A stretch of 46,052 nt of DNA, from contig NZ_JAKWBF010000041.1 of assembly GCF_022513585.1 (NCBI RefSeq), positions 1 to 46,052 on the forward strand. The letters are read 5' to 3'. Within the stretch, counting starts at the first letter, position 1. Each line of letters begins with the position of its first letter. The position numbers and the translations under genes are program-made. The stretch comes from Gordonia gummivorans (GTDB taxonomy: Bacteria; Actinomycetota; Actinomycetes; Mycobacteriales; Mycobacteriaceae). The notes under the pieces were generated by a model. The model searched no databases, had not been told where the DNA came from, and saw only the letters and a program-made list of their open reading frames with translations. Shown here one piece after another: positions 16,624 to 24,849 of this stretch.

Positions 16624-16977
16624 ATGGATGTACTACGCAGCGTCGTCGTGCTTGTGCACATCGTCGGTTTCGCGATCACCTTCGGCGCGCTCGTCGCCGA
16701 GGCAGTTGCGGCGCGCTGGCGCTTCACGAAACTGATGGACTACGGCCTGCTGCTATCGCTGATCACAGGGCTCGTCTTGGCCACGCCGTGGCCCGACGGT
16801 GTCCATCTCAACTACGTCAAGATCGGTGTGAAGCTGACGATCCTCGTGATTCTCGGTGGAATCCTCGGCATGGGTGCCGCCCGCCAACGCAGGACCGGCG
16901 TGGCTGTTCCGCGGCCACTGTTCGTCACCGCCCTGCTGCTGTCGCTGTCGGCTGCAGCCATCGCCGTGATCTGGTGA
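16624..16977 (+). CDS. Small four-helix membrane protein, unknown function
   Basis: The protein is 117 aa with four predicted membrane segments (VVVLVHIVGFAITFGALVA, LLLSLITGLVLA, LTILVILGGILGMG and ALLLSLSAAAIAVIW). The loops are short and basic (RWRF, ARQRR). It resembles small DUF2269-like or haem-copper-type helical membrane proteins of mycolata, but no family is assigned with confidence. It begins 12 bp after the pseudouridine synthase stop and is probably co-transcribed. Confidence 0.7.
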   Translation: MDVLRSVVVLVHIVGFAITFGALVAEAVAARWRFTKLMDYGLLLSLITGLVLATPWPDGVHLNYVKIGVKLTILVILGGILGMGAARQRRTGVAVPRPLFVTALLLSLSAAAIAVIW

Positions 16978-17092
16978 TCGTCGGCGAGTCTGAACGTTTG
17001 GCGAATCAACCGCGATCGGCGCCGACCCGTGCTTACCGTGGGGATCCGTACGTGTCGAGGGCGTGCGTCCCAACAACCGAGGAGAAGTCATC

Positions 17093-17533
17093 GTGTCTGT
17101 GAAATCCGTCTGGGAGGGCGCACTCGCCACCGCAGGCGTCGCCGTCGGCGCAACCGCATTGACCATCGGGCTGGCAGCTCCGGCCAACGCGGCGGTCACG
17201 TCGGTCAGGATCATGCCCACGGGTCAGACAGTCAGTTCGTCGGACGCGATGGTCGGGACGAGTTGCACGTATGCCGTCAGCGCCAAGGTCACCAATGACC
17301 GGCCCGTCACGGTGGTCGCGGCCCGACGGCTGGGCCCCAATCAGGCAGCCACCGTGTTCCTGGCCACCAACAAGCGACCCATGAATGGCATGTTGACCGC
17401 CTACTGGACACCCAAGGTGCCGGGCACCTACTACGTGAGCGCCTTCCACTACGGCGACCGCTCACGGCCGCCGATCAAGACGATCAAGGTCGGCTCGGGC
17501 ATCAACCTCTCCGGCACCTGCATCGTCCTCTGA
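17093..17533 (+). CDS. Small secreted protein, unknown function
   Basis: The product is about 146 aa. A signal peptide is clear: VWEGALATAGVAVGATALTIGLAAPANA, with an ANA|A cleavage site near residue 34. The mature part has two Cys (TSCTYAV and the C-terminal SGTCIVL) that could pair, and YWTPKVPGTYYVSAFHYGD suggests a small beta-sandwich. The GTG at 17093 was chosen because GAGGAGAAG lies at ideal spacing; an in-frame ATG at 17063 has no such site. The family is not recognised, but the layout is common among exported mycolata proteins. Confidence 0.75.
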   Translation: MSVKSVWEGALATAGVAVGATALTIGLAAPANAAVTSVRIMPTGQTVSSSDAMVGTSCTYAVSAKVTNDRPVTVVAARRLGPNQAATVFLATNKRPMNGMLTAYWTPKVPGTYYVSAFHYGDRSRPPIKTIKVGSGINLSGTCIVL

Positions 17534-17702
17534 CGCCGTCGGACAGAGCACAACCAATCACCCCCTCCACCCACGGGTGGACATGCAACTCCATCCGTGG
17601 GCGGAGCGAGATTCCACCTGCAGCCCGCTGATCCGACCGGACCACCGCATTAGCGTCGATGCCAAGCGCCGCAGAAGTCGGCACCTTGGAAGGAGATCGG
17701 CT

Positions 17703-17834
17703 GTGTGGGTTCTCGTTATCGCCGTGTTCGTGCTTCTCGCTATGGCCGCCCTGCTGCACGATCGCCACGGGCTGGACATGAGGGCGCGAGAGTTCAGCGC
17801 CGCCCTGAACGCTCGTGACGCAAGGCGATCATGA
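17703..17834 (+). CDS. Single-TM micro-ORF coupled to P450
   Basis: The ORF encodes 43 aa. It begins with GTG after a strong GGAAGGAGA ribosome-binding site, has one hydrophobic helix (VWVLVIAVFVLLAMAALLH) and a short basic tail ending in NARDARRS. Its stop overlaps the start of the P450 gene in ATGA at 17831-17834. Strong translation signals and the overlap argue that it is real. It may be a membrane partner or simply a translational coupler for the P450. No homologue is recognised. Confidence 0.55.
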   Translation: MWVLVIAVFVLLAMAALLHDRHGLDMRAREFSAALNARDARRS

Positions 17835-19309
17835 CCACCTACGACCTCCGAACCACTCTGTCGTTCACGAAGGCACCCCGACGCTGGCACCTCGCGGCCG
17901 CCGATTCCCCGTCGGGTATCACCGGTGCTGACGACGACGCCGGTCCGATCGACATTCCCCGTCGCTCCGCTCGCCCGGTCGCCGACGAGCCGGCACCGAA
18001 CGCACCGGCCACCTACCTGCGGCCGAATACACTCTGGACCTCACTGCAGATCGTCACCCGTCAAGGCGACATGTTCTTCGCCGATGCGGCCGAGCACGGC
18101 GACCTGTTGCGCTACAAGTTCCCGGGAGGTCCGAATTCGGTTGCCGTGCTGACCAATCCGTCGCACATCAGGTCGGTCATGACCGCTGACCCGGACATCG
18201 CGCCGTCGGCCACCCGGCAGTCGCCGCTGCGGCCGATCGTCGGACCGAATTCCGTTCTCACCTCGATCGGGCCGCGGCATCGTCGTCAACGGACACTGCT
18301 CATGCCGCGTTTCCACGGCAAGTCCGTGGCGGCATACCGCGAGAGCATCGAGACCGCGACCGCCACACATATCGACTCTTGGCCCGTCGGCCAACCCATA
18401 CGGCTCGCCGATATGGCACAACAGCTCACTCTCGACGTCATCATGGCCGCTGTCTTTGGTCTGCCCGACGGTGTCCCGAACACCGAAGCCGAACACGCGC
18501 TTCGGTCGTCGATGGTCCGGATGCTTCGGTGGTCCACTCATCCATTGGCGACGGTTGCCCAGTTGGCCAACAGTTTCAACGAGAATCCGGTCGGGATCAC
18601 CAAGCTCATCTTGCGGCCGGTCGACGCGGCGATCGCCGCGCTGCTGGCCGAACGGCGCGCCGAATCGTCGTCGGTCGAGCGCACCGATATCGCAGCGCTC
18701 CTGCTCGCAGCACGGACCGACGATGGTATGCCGTTGCCGGACAGCGAAATCCGCGACGAACTACTCACCCTCGTCCTCGCCGGGCACGAAACCACCGCCA
18801 ACACCGTCGCCTGGACCTTCGAACGCCTCACCCGTAACCCCGACGTCTACCGCGATGCGCGGGATGCCGCGAGAGCGGGCGACGACGACTACATCGAAGC
18901 GTTGCTCAACGAGTCAATGCGCGCGCGGCCGGTGGTACCGCTGGTAGCTCGGGAACTCTTGCAGCCGTGGCAGTTCGGTGCGTATCGCGTTGATCCGGGC
19001 ACGGTCGCGTTGATCAGTATCCTGTTGCTCCACCACCGCGACGACATCTATCCGCGTCCCTTCGAGTTCACCCCGGAACGCTTCCTCGGCGTCCGGCCCG
19101 CGTCGCACACGCTGATGCCGTTCGGCGGCGGCAACCGGCGGTGTCTCGGAGCGACCCTTGCCATGGCCGAGCTCCGGATCGTGGTCACCGAGATCCTGCG
19201 TCGCGTGGACCTCGAACTCACCGACCGCGCACCCGAGCGGCCCCGGCATCGCAACGTCACGATGATCTCCCGCGACGGTGGACTGGTGCGCGCCAACGCC
19301 ATTCGCTGA
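17831..19309 (+). CDS. Cytochrome P450 (CYP135/CYP138-like)
   Basis: The protein is 492 aa. All P450 landmarks are present: I-helix AGHETT (317-322), K-helix ExxR as Glu361-Ser-Met-Arg364, and haem loop FGGGNRRCLG (431-440) with Cys438 as the proximal ligand. GPNSVLTSIGPRHRRQRTLL (C-helix region) is typical of the CYP110/135/138-like group in mycobacteria. The substrate is unknown, probably a lipid, sterol or hydrocarbon. It has an unusually long hydrophilic N-terminus of about 60 residues and no membrane anchor of its own. It is translationally coupled to the upstream micro-ORF. No ferredoxin gene is adjacent. Confidence 0.93.
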   Translation: MTTYDLRTTLSFTKAPRRWHLAAADSPSGITGADDDAGPIDIPRRSARPVADEPAPNAPATYLRPNTLWTSLQIVTRQGDMFFADAAEHGDLLRYKFPGGPNSVAVLTNPSHIRSVMTADPDIAPSATRQSPLRPIVGPNSVLTSIGPRHRRQRTLLMPRFHGKSVAAYRESIETATATHIDSWPVGQPIRLADMAQQLTLDVIMAAVFGLPDGVPNTEAEHALRSSMVRMLRWSTHPLATVAQLANSFNENPVGITKLILRPVDAAIAALLAERRAESSSVERTDIAALLLAARTDDGMPLPDSEIRDELLTLVLAGHETTANTVAWTFERLTRNPDVYRDARDAARAGDDDYIEALLNESMRARPVVPLVARELLQPWQFGAYRVDPGTVALISILLLHHRDDIYPRPFEFTPERFLGVRPASHTLMPFGGGNRRCLGATLAMAELRIVVTEILRRVDLELTDRAPERPRHRNVTMISRDGGLVRANAIR

Positions 19310-19330
19310 CTCCTTGGCCGAGAAGCGTGG

Positions 19331-20305
19331 TCAGGCCGGTTGACGCATCACACCGAAGTGCCGCACTGATCCGGACAATCCGGGGAGCAACGTCCTGCTC
19401 GACCAGGTACGCATCCCGTCGGTGCTGTCGGAGTAATAGTACTTACCGTCGCGGTACGCGTCGAAATAGATGCGCCACGCGCCGCTGGGCAACTGAACCA
19501 CAGCCGGCCCCTCGACAAAGGTCCCCCAATTCCCTGGTGGGATAAACCGGTACGGCCCGGCGAGTGATCTGGCGACCGCGTGCTGGATGAACTTCTTGGT
19601 CTCGTTCTTGGTGAAGGCGTGATACACCGAGCCGACCTTCACGACGGTGGTGTCGATGTGGTCGGCGCCGATCCCGGCGATCGGGGTCGGGATGCTCCAC
19701 ACGCGGAAGTCGGAGCTGAGCGCCGTCATGAGGTAGGGCACAAAGCCGCCGCCGGTCGACATCGACAGGATGACATGGACTCGCCCGCCTTCCACAAACC
19801 ATTCGGGCGCCCAGGCCTTGGTGGTGAACGGCGAGAGCGACGGACCGTCGCTGGAGCCTGCCGACCCGGACGAACCCGGCCCGCTCGACGAGCCGAGTCC
19901 CTTACCGTCGCCGGTGCCGGGCAGGAACGCGCAACAGAACGGAACCGGATAGTTGTGCATGAACGCCCAGTGGATACGGTCGCGGCTGCGCGCGAAGCCG
20001 ATGTTCGCGCCATCGACCGTGGTGTAGGTGACGTAGTACCAACCGTCGGTATTGCGGAAGATGCTGGGGTCACGCACGCGCCCCGACGGCGGCCGATACG
20101 CCGGCTTCGCCAGCGGGCTGAACTGGGTGCCATTAGACGACTGGTAGACGTCCATGTAGACGTCGCTGGTGTTGCTGAACCCCACGAGGGTGTAGCGCCA
20201 GCCGCTCGGCGCGGCGTTGGCGCCGGATTGGGTGGCCATCAATCCCGCGACCGCGATCAGCACCGCCGAAACGGCGAGCGCAGCGCCTCGCTTCAATACC
20301 ATCAT
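19331..20305 (-). CDS. Secreted GH43-like five-bladed propeller protein
   Basis: The protein is 324 aa. A signal peptide (AALAVSAVLIAVAGLMATQSGANA) is cleaved near residue 32. The mature part looks like a glycoside hydrolase family 43-type beta-propeller: RDPSIFR (Asp79, base-like), DHIDTTVV (Asp215/Asp218) and FVEGPAVV (Glu265, acid-like), with KAWAPEWF and SVRHFGVMR as further propeller blocks. Such enzymes usually act on arabinose- or xylose-containing glycans. In a mycolata an arabinan of the cell wall would be an attractive substrate, but this is inference. A Gly/Ser-rich insertion (about residues 130-156) interrupts the second blade. It converges with the P450 gene, 21 bp apart. Confidence 0.75.
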   Translation of the reverse strand: MMVLKRGAALAVSAVLIAVAGLMATQSGANAAPSGWRYTLVGFSNTSDVYMDVYQSSNGTQFSPLAKPAYRPPSGRVRDPSIFRNTDGWYYVTYTTVDGANIGFARSRDRIHWAFMHNYPVPFCCAFLPGTGDGKGLGSSSGPGSSGSAGSSDGPSLSPFTTKAWAPEWFVEGGRVHVILSMSTGGGFVPYLMTALSSDFRVWSIPTPIAGIGADHIDTTVVKVGSVYHAFTKNETKKFIQHAVARSLAGPYRFIPPGNWGTFVEGPAVVQLPSGAWRIYFDAYRDGKYYYSDSTDGMRTWSSRTLLPGLSGSVRHFGVMRQPA

Positions 20306-20367
20306 CGGTGCAGTATCACCGACAACGACACACCACGCATCACTTTGGCCACACGCGCACCAACTTT

Positions 20368-20898
20368 TTACGCAATCTGTGCCTGGAGCTCACGAATCAC
20401 ATCGCCCAGGATTCCGCGCGACATCAGGCCCGGCCCCAGCGGTCCGGAGGAGTCGCTCCCGACCGGCGGAAGCTGCCGCAAGATCGATTGTTCTTCGTCG
20501 GTCAACGCCGCCAACTGCCACGCAATCTCGTCGGCCACCGCCTCGGGTCGAGCCGGATTGGCCAACGACATGGCCTTGACCGCGTAGGCGGCCGCGCCCA
20601 ACGCATGCGCACCCATGTGGGCGACCGAGGCAGCCTGGGCAACCGACCGGGCAGCCGCCGCCCCCTGCGGGGTGGTCGCGGCCTTGGCTGCCTTCACCGC
20701 GACAAGTCGCTTCCGGATCTCCTCGGCCGCAGTACTCGACCCGGCACTGAAGGCCCGGGTGCGCACGACCGCATCGCGAATCTGCTCCTGCGCCATCGGT
20801 TCGGCGTCGAACATCGGGAGTACGCGTTCGGCGCAGGTCACCGCCCATCGCGCAACGACGCGACGCTCCTCCTCGGTCAAGGTCTGAATCGATGCCAC
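20368..20898 (-). CDS. Imm-5-like putative immunity protein
   Basis: The protein is 176 aa, all-helical and Ala-rich. The N-terminal LTEEERRVVARWAVTCAERVLPMFD and the central AHMGAHALGAAAYAVKA match the Imm-5-like family of putative immunity proteins, known mainly from genome context of polymorphic toxins. No toxin gene is visible nearby: the neighbours are a GH43-like gene and a CPA2 antiporter. It may be an orphan immunity gene or a domesticated relative. The assignment rests on remembered family patterns. Confidence 0.65.
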   Translation of the reverse strand: MASIQTLTEEERRVVARWAVTCAERVLPMFDAEPMAQEQIRDAVVRTRAFSAGSSTAAEEIRKRLVAVKAAKAATTPQGAAAARSVAQAASVAHMGAHALGAAAYAVKAMSLANPARPEAVADEIAWQLAALTDEEQSILRQLPPVGSDSSGPLGPGLMSRGILGDVIRELQAQIA

Positions 20899-21197
20899 TC
20901 ACGCACACTCCACCGTCGAACTCCACATGGCAAGCAGTCGGGATTCTCATTCCGGCATCTCCTCGGTGAAGACGGCAGGCAATCCGACGACGCAAGACGG
21001 GATTCGATCTCGTCGCGATGCTCGACGGCGAGGAAATCGATTGCCTACCCCGACGATCCGCAAAGCGAATGATTTCGCCGCCCGGCAGAGTTCCGCGGAT
21101 TTCACACGCGCGCGCCGCGGATGTCGTGTTTCGATCGCGGACCCGCTTAGGGTGAGGTGGGTCCGCATCACCGCACCGCACACGACAGGACGAACGC
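20899..21197. other. Divergent intergenic region before the CPA2 antiporter
   Basis: This stretch of 299 bp holds no convincing gene. CCGCGGAT occurs twice around 21105-21130, and GGCAATC/GATTGCC form a loose inverted repeat. It presumably contains promoters for both flanking genes, but no -10/-35 pair stands out. Confidence 0.4.
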
Positions 21198-22826
21198 ATG
21201 ACGGTGGCCGCCATCTATCTCGTCATCACCTTCGGGCTCGGTGGCCTGGCGATGGTGCTGCGGCTGCCCCCGTTGGTCGGATTCCTGGCGGCCGGCTTCG
21301 TTCTCAACGCGATCAACGTCGAAGACCTGCCGCAGTTGGAGACGCTCGCCGACCTCGGGGTCACCCTGCTCCTGTTCGCGATCGGTCTCAAACTCAACGT
21401 GCGAACCCTGCTGCGCCGCGAGGTGTGGCTGACGACGTCGGTACATATGCTGTGCAGCGTCGTCCTCGGCGGTGCGCTGATCTGGCTGGCAGCGGTGGCC
21501 GGGGTGTCGATGCTGGTCGGACAAAGCCTGCAGACCATAGCCCTGCTGGGCTTCGCGTTGTCATTCTCCAGCACCGTCTTCGTGGTGAAGATCCTCGACG
21601 AGCGAGGCGAATCGACCTCCCTCTACGGCCGCGTGTGTATCGGCATCCTGGTGATGCAGGATCTCATCGCCGTGATCTTCCTGACCGCGACCGCCGGGCA
21701 CGCCCCCAGCCCGTGGGCGCTCACGCTGGTGGGCTTGTGGCCGCTCACGTTGGTGGCACGTCGGGTGTGGGGACGCCTGGGCCACGGCGAGATGCAGTCA
21801 CTGTTCGGGATCGTGATGGCGTTGGTCCCGGGATACGTCTGGTTCTCGTCGGTCGGCCTCAAGGGCGATCTGGGTGCCCTGATCGTCGGCATGCTGCTCG
21901 CGTCGCATCCGGCAGCCACCGAACTGTCCCGGTCGTTGTTCCACATCAAGGAACTGTTGCTGGTGGCGTTCTTCGTGTCGATCGGGCTCACCGGCCTGCC
22001 CGACATGCCCACGATCGGCGTCGCCCTTCTGATGATGGTGCTGCTGCCGATCAAGGCGGCCGGCTACACGGCGTTGTTGACGTTGATGAAGCTGCGATAC
22101 CGGACCGCAATCCTGGCCGGCCTGGGCCTGATGAACTACTCCGAGTTCGGCCTGATCGTCGTCTCGGTCGGGGTGAGTGCTGGGCTCTTGACTCATACAT
22201 GGCTGGTCGAACTGTCCATTGCCGTCGCTTTGAGCTTCGTCATATCCGCGGTGGTCAACGGCCGTGGGAACCAGCTCGCGGAACGGATCGTCGCGCGCCT
22301 GCCCGTCCAAGACGAACACAACCTGCAGCCCGAAGAGCGGCCCGGGGACGCGGGTGACGCCGAGGTCGTCGTCATCGGAATGGGCCGGGTTGGATTTGCC
22401 ACCTATCAGCGCCTGACCGAGCGATATCGAATGCGGGTGGTCGGCGTCGACTACGACGAAAGTCGAATCCAGCGACTCACCGACCGAGGCGTCCGGGTCA
22501 TCGAGGCCGACGCGACCGACCTGGACTTCTGGGTCCGTCTGCGACGTTCTGATTCGGTGCGGCACGCCGTGCTGGCGATGCCGAATCACAGCGCCAACGT
22601 CGTCGCGCTCGAATGCCTGCGCAAGTCGGGTTTCAGAGGTCAGGTCGCTTCGGCGGCACGCTATGAAGACGAAGTGCACTGGGCCACCGACAATGGCATC
22701 GGCATTGCGTTCAACGTCTACGCGGGCGCCGGGTTGGAGTTGGCCGACCAGGTCGCCGCTGCCGTTGAACCACCACCAGACGAACCCGGGGGCGACCCCG
22801 CGGAGGGCGATGCTCCGGAGCGGTGA
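21198..22826 (+). CDS. CPA2-family monovalent cation:proton antiporter with TrkA-N domain
   Basis: The protein is 542 aa. The first 370 residues hold about twelve membrane segments of the Na+/H+ exchanger fold, with LADLGVTLLLFAIGLKL, LGFALSFSSTVFVVKIL and the family-typical ILVMQDLIAV. A cytosolic Rossmann (TrkA-N/RCK) domain follows: VVVIGMGRVGFATYQRL, then VVGVDYDESRIQRL and VIEADATD. This is the Kef/YbaL layout, giving nucleotide-gated K+ or Na+ efflux against protons. The tail is acidic and Pro-rich. The ATG at 21198 starts directly in TM1. It is divergent from the Imm-5-like gene. Confidence 0.9.
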   Translation: MTVAAIYLVITFGLGGLAMVLRLPPLVGFLAAGFVLNAINVEDLPQLETLADLGVTLLLFAIGLKLNVRTLLRREVWLTTSVHMLCSVVLGGALIWLAAVAGVSMLVGQSLQTIALLGFALSFSSTVFVVKILDERGESTSLYGRVCIGILVMQDLIAVIFLTATAGHAPSPWALTLVGLWPLTLVARRVWGRLGHGEMQSLFGIVMALVPGYVWFSSVGLKGDLGALIVGMLLASHPAATELSRSLFHIKELLLVAFFVSIGLTGLPDMPTIGVALLMMVLLPIKAAGYTALLTLMKLRYRTAILAGLGLMNYSEFGLIVVSVGVSAGLLTHTWLVELSIAVALSFVISAVVNGRGNQLAERIVARLPVQDEHNLQPEERPGDAGDAEVVVIGMGRVGFATYQRLTERYRMRVVGVDYDESRIQRLTDRGVRVIEADATDLDFWVRLRRSDSVRHAVLAMPNHSANVVALECLRKSGFRGQVASAARYEDEVHWATDNGIGIAFNVYAGAGLELADQVAAAVEPPPDEPGGDPAEGDAPER

Positions 22827-23360
22827 GAGCGCTCTGCCGCGTCCTTCCCGAGGGTGAGACTGGTCACTCACCCCGGCTCGAGGCTCCTCGGATTCGATGC
22901 GCGACAACGCTTCTCGACCGCGGAGACGACGCCCTGGGATCACTCAGCCTCGCGGTGCTGTGCCCACTGCCACCGCTATTCGCCTGCGTGACGGTGCTGA
23001 TGGCCACACGACGCCGCGTCGACGCGGACGTCGAGGCCGCGGCACGGTCGTGACTGCGTGACCGACTGGGTTGTCCTCACCAGATTGCTGCCCCACTTGT
23101 GACCTGGCCCTGGCGTCAGTCTATGCAGAGCCGTGAAACCCACGGTGCGACAGCGTGTGTCGGCCACGCCTGTGGTCGTCGACGACTCATCGCCGAACGT
23201 GTACTGGCGGCCGAGTCGATGACTGAGATCGGGCCCGTGAGGGCGGTCCTCCGGGAATATCCCGGAGCCGGGCACTGAGGAGCCGATCTCAGTCACGCGT
23301 CGAGCTGAGCCAGATAGTCGGCGTCGTCAATAGACCGCCGCGATTCGCCCGCGTCACGTT
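22827..23360. other. Gene-poor region with possible small ORF and structured element
   Basis: Over 500 bp lack a firm gene. A plus-strand frame ending at 23053 encodes one hydrophobic helix followed by a basic and acidic tail (LSLAVLCPLPPLFACVTVLMA then RRRVDADVEAAARS). It could be a micro-ORF or the remnant of a membrane protein, but no good ribosome-binding site supports a start. The nested palindrome at 23220-23295 lies just before the first VapBC module. Confidence 0.4.
23220..23295. repeat. Nested three-stem palindrome
   Basis: TGACTGAGATCGG (23220-23232) pairs perfectly with CCGATCTCAGTCA (23283-23295). Inside it GCCCG (23233-23237) pairs with CGGGC (23269-23273). At the core CTCCGGGA (23249-23256) pairs with TCCCGGAG (23260-23267) around a 3-nt loop. 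This would give a long interrupted hairpin in RNA or a cruciform in DNA. It could be a terminator for vapC1, a small RNA or a mobile palindromic element. Confidence 0.65.
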
Positions 23361-23783
23361 TCACCCCACGATCTCCTCTACCCGCGCACCCACCGCGTCG
23401 TAGGTAGGCCGTGCCCGGGCATCGCGCGTGATCAAGACGGCGTCGTTCTCTCGGGCCGCCAATGCGACCAAAGCATCGTAGGTCGCCCCACCGGCTATTC
23501 CGAATCGGGCAAGGAGCCGATGAGCCTCGGCCACAACACCTTCGGGGAGCCCAAGCGTCTCGACGAAGTTGTCGTCGATCAGCAGCACCGCATCCGGCGG
23601 AGCCACTCGCGCGTCGCCAGGCAGGCGAGTCAGCACTGAATAGGTCTCCAGCAGAGCATGTCCGCTGAGCGCAAGCGGCCGGCCGCCAATCCGGGATCTG
23701 ACAACTTCATGAGCAGCATGGGAAGCCACGAGAAACGGCACCGCAACGCTTGTGTCGACGGCGAATCGTTGACTCACGCTCAC
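23361..23783 (-). CDS. vapC: VapC toxin, PIN-domain ribonuclease
   Basis: The protein is 140 aa with PIN fold acidic residues in place: AVDTSVAV (first Asp, near residue 10), LLETYSVLTR (Glu), TYDALVALAA (Asp) and ITRDARA (Asp). These coordinate Mg2+/Mn2+ for endoribonuclease activity, usually on tRNA or rRNA. The GTG start overlaps the vapB stop in GTGA, so toxin synthesis is coupled to antitoxin. This is the first of two VapBC modules in 1.5 kb. Confidence 0.88.
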   Translation of the reverse strand: MSVSQRFAVDTSVAVPFLVASHAAHEVVRSRIGGRPLALSGHALLETYSVLTRLPGDARVAPPDAVLLIDDNFVETLGLPEGVVAEAHRLLARFGIAGGATYDALVALAARENDAVLITRDARARPTYDAVGARVEEIVG

Positions 23784-24019
23784 CGTCTGCTGGAATCGAT
23801 CAATCCGAACATGACCTCGTCGGTCACCGCGGTTTCAGACTCGGCGACCAGATGCCCGTCAGCTCCCTTGACCAGCCGCGCGGTTCGTCCACCCGGGGTC
23901 ACCTGCAGACCCCCGCCATACAGCGAAATGTCGACGGTGGATCCGGGCGCGATTCCCAACATGTCTCGAAGGGCTTTGGGTAGGAGCAGTCGTCCGCCCG
24001 AGTCGATCGTGGCTTCCAT
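23780..24019 (-). CDS. vapB: VapB antitoxin, AbrB/MazE-type
   Basis: The protein is 79 aa. The N-terminal 45 residues are a swapped-hairpin AbrB domain (IDSGGRLLLPKALRDMLGIAPGSTVDISLYGGGLQVTP), which binds the operator as a dimer. The C-terminal stretch (AVTDEVMFGLIDSSRR) would wrap the PIN toxin. The ATG at 24019 is clear. Autoregulation is expected from the family, but no obvious palindrome was identified upstream. Confidence 0.86.
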   Translation of the reverse strand: MEATIDSGGRLLLPKALRDMLGIAPGSTVDISLYGGGLQVTPGGRTARLVKGADGHLVAESETAVTDEVMFGLIDSSRR

Positions 24020-24211
24020 GGGAACAGGCTACCAGTGGAATCCCATCATGGCCGCTGGTTGTCGAGCAGATCGACTCACGCGGACCACGGTTCGTCGATA
24101 ACGTCACTCACGGACTGGTTGAACTCCCACTACCACGCACACCGTCCTCAGACGCTCGTCCCTCGTCCATAATGTGGCGCCCGAATCGATTGGGCCCCAA
24201 CGCTGAAGATG

Positions 24212-24625
24212 TCATGGCGAGGGTGCGACGTACTCGCATTGCAAATCCGACACCCTCGCGATGTGCTCGAAGTCGTGGTCCGCGGCGAGCACCGTCGCAT
24301 CGTTGACGATGGCGTAGCCGGCAATCAGGATGTCGAGCGAGCCCGCTGCACGGACCAGCCCTGTATTCCATAGTGCGGCTTGAATGTCGAGCACGAGCGA
24401 TTCGTCAGGCGCGTGCTCAAGCGGAAATCCGAGGGAGATCTGTTCGCGGTAGCGCAGGTGCTCCTCGCGTGTCCGGGCGCTGTGGCAGAACTCGAGCGCC
24501 TGGGGCGGACACGTGACGAACAGGTCCGCCGGCGCTCGCTCAATGCGGCGCAGCCTCGCAGTGACGCCCGGGTCCCCGGTGGCCAGTCTCGCCCAGACCG
24601 AGTTATCGACCAGGTAGTCGGTCAC
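24212..24625 (-). CDS. vapC: VapC toxin, PIN-domain ribonuclease (second module)
   Basis: The protein is 137 aa with PIN motifs YLVDNSVWAR (Asp7), QALEFCHSAR (Glu), GSLDILIAGYA (Asp) and AADHDFEHIA (Asp). LDILIAGYA is typical of mycobacterial VapC proteins. The GTG start overlaps the antitoxin stop (GTGA). It shows little resemblance to the neighbouring VapC outside the catalytic residues, so the two modules are not a recent duplication. Confidence 0.88.
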   Translation of the reverse strand: MTDYLVDNSVWARLATGDPGVTARLRRIERAPADLFVTCPPQALEFCHSARTREEHLRYREQISLGFPLEHAPDESLVLDIQAALWNTGLVRAAGSLDILIAGYAIVNDATVLAADHDFEHIARVSDLQCEYVAPSP

Positions 24626-24840
24626 ACAGACTCGACATCACCTGGTGAGGCCACAGGCGCGCCGAGTTCGCCTTCAAGATCGGTCAGTCCTGCGATTCCT
24701 TCGATCATCGCGGCCTTCTGTTTCGAGGCGACGAGCCTGCGCAACGCGAGGTCGATCACGGCCCGGTTCGATCGCTCACCCGTGAGGGCTCGGGCACGCT
24801 CAATAAGCTTCGAATCCAGATCAACACTGGTGACGGCCAT
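24622..24840 (-). CDS. vapB: VapB antitoxin, ribbon-helix-helix type
   Basis: The protein is 72 aa. A short N-terminal beta strand (AVTSVDLDSKLIERA) and two helices (SNRAVIDLALRRLVASKQ) fit a CopG/Arc-like VapB DNA-binding domain. The rest (IEGIAGLTDLEGELG) is the toxin-binding tail. The ATG at 24840 is preceded by AGGAGGG at good spacing; the frame stays open further upstream into the AT-rich operator, but that extension is not credible. Confidence 0.84.
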   Translation of the reverse strand: MAVTSVDLDSKLIERARALTGERSNRAVIDLALRRLVASKQKAAMIEGIAGLTDLEGELGAPVASPGDVESV

Positions 24841-24849
24841 CACTGCCCT

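Noticed and set aside
22823..23053. A 76-codon frame after the CPA2 antiporter
   Set aside because: One hydrophobic helix is visible, but the start overlaps the antiporter stop without a good ribosome-binding site. It is kept only as a possible micro-ORF in the intergenic entry.
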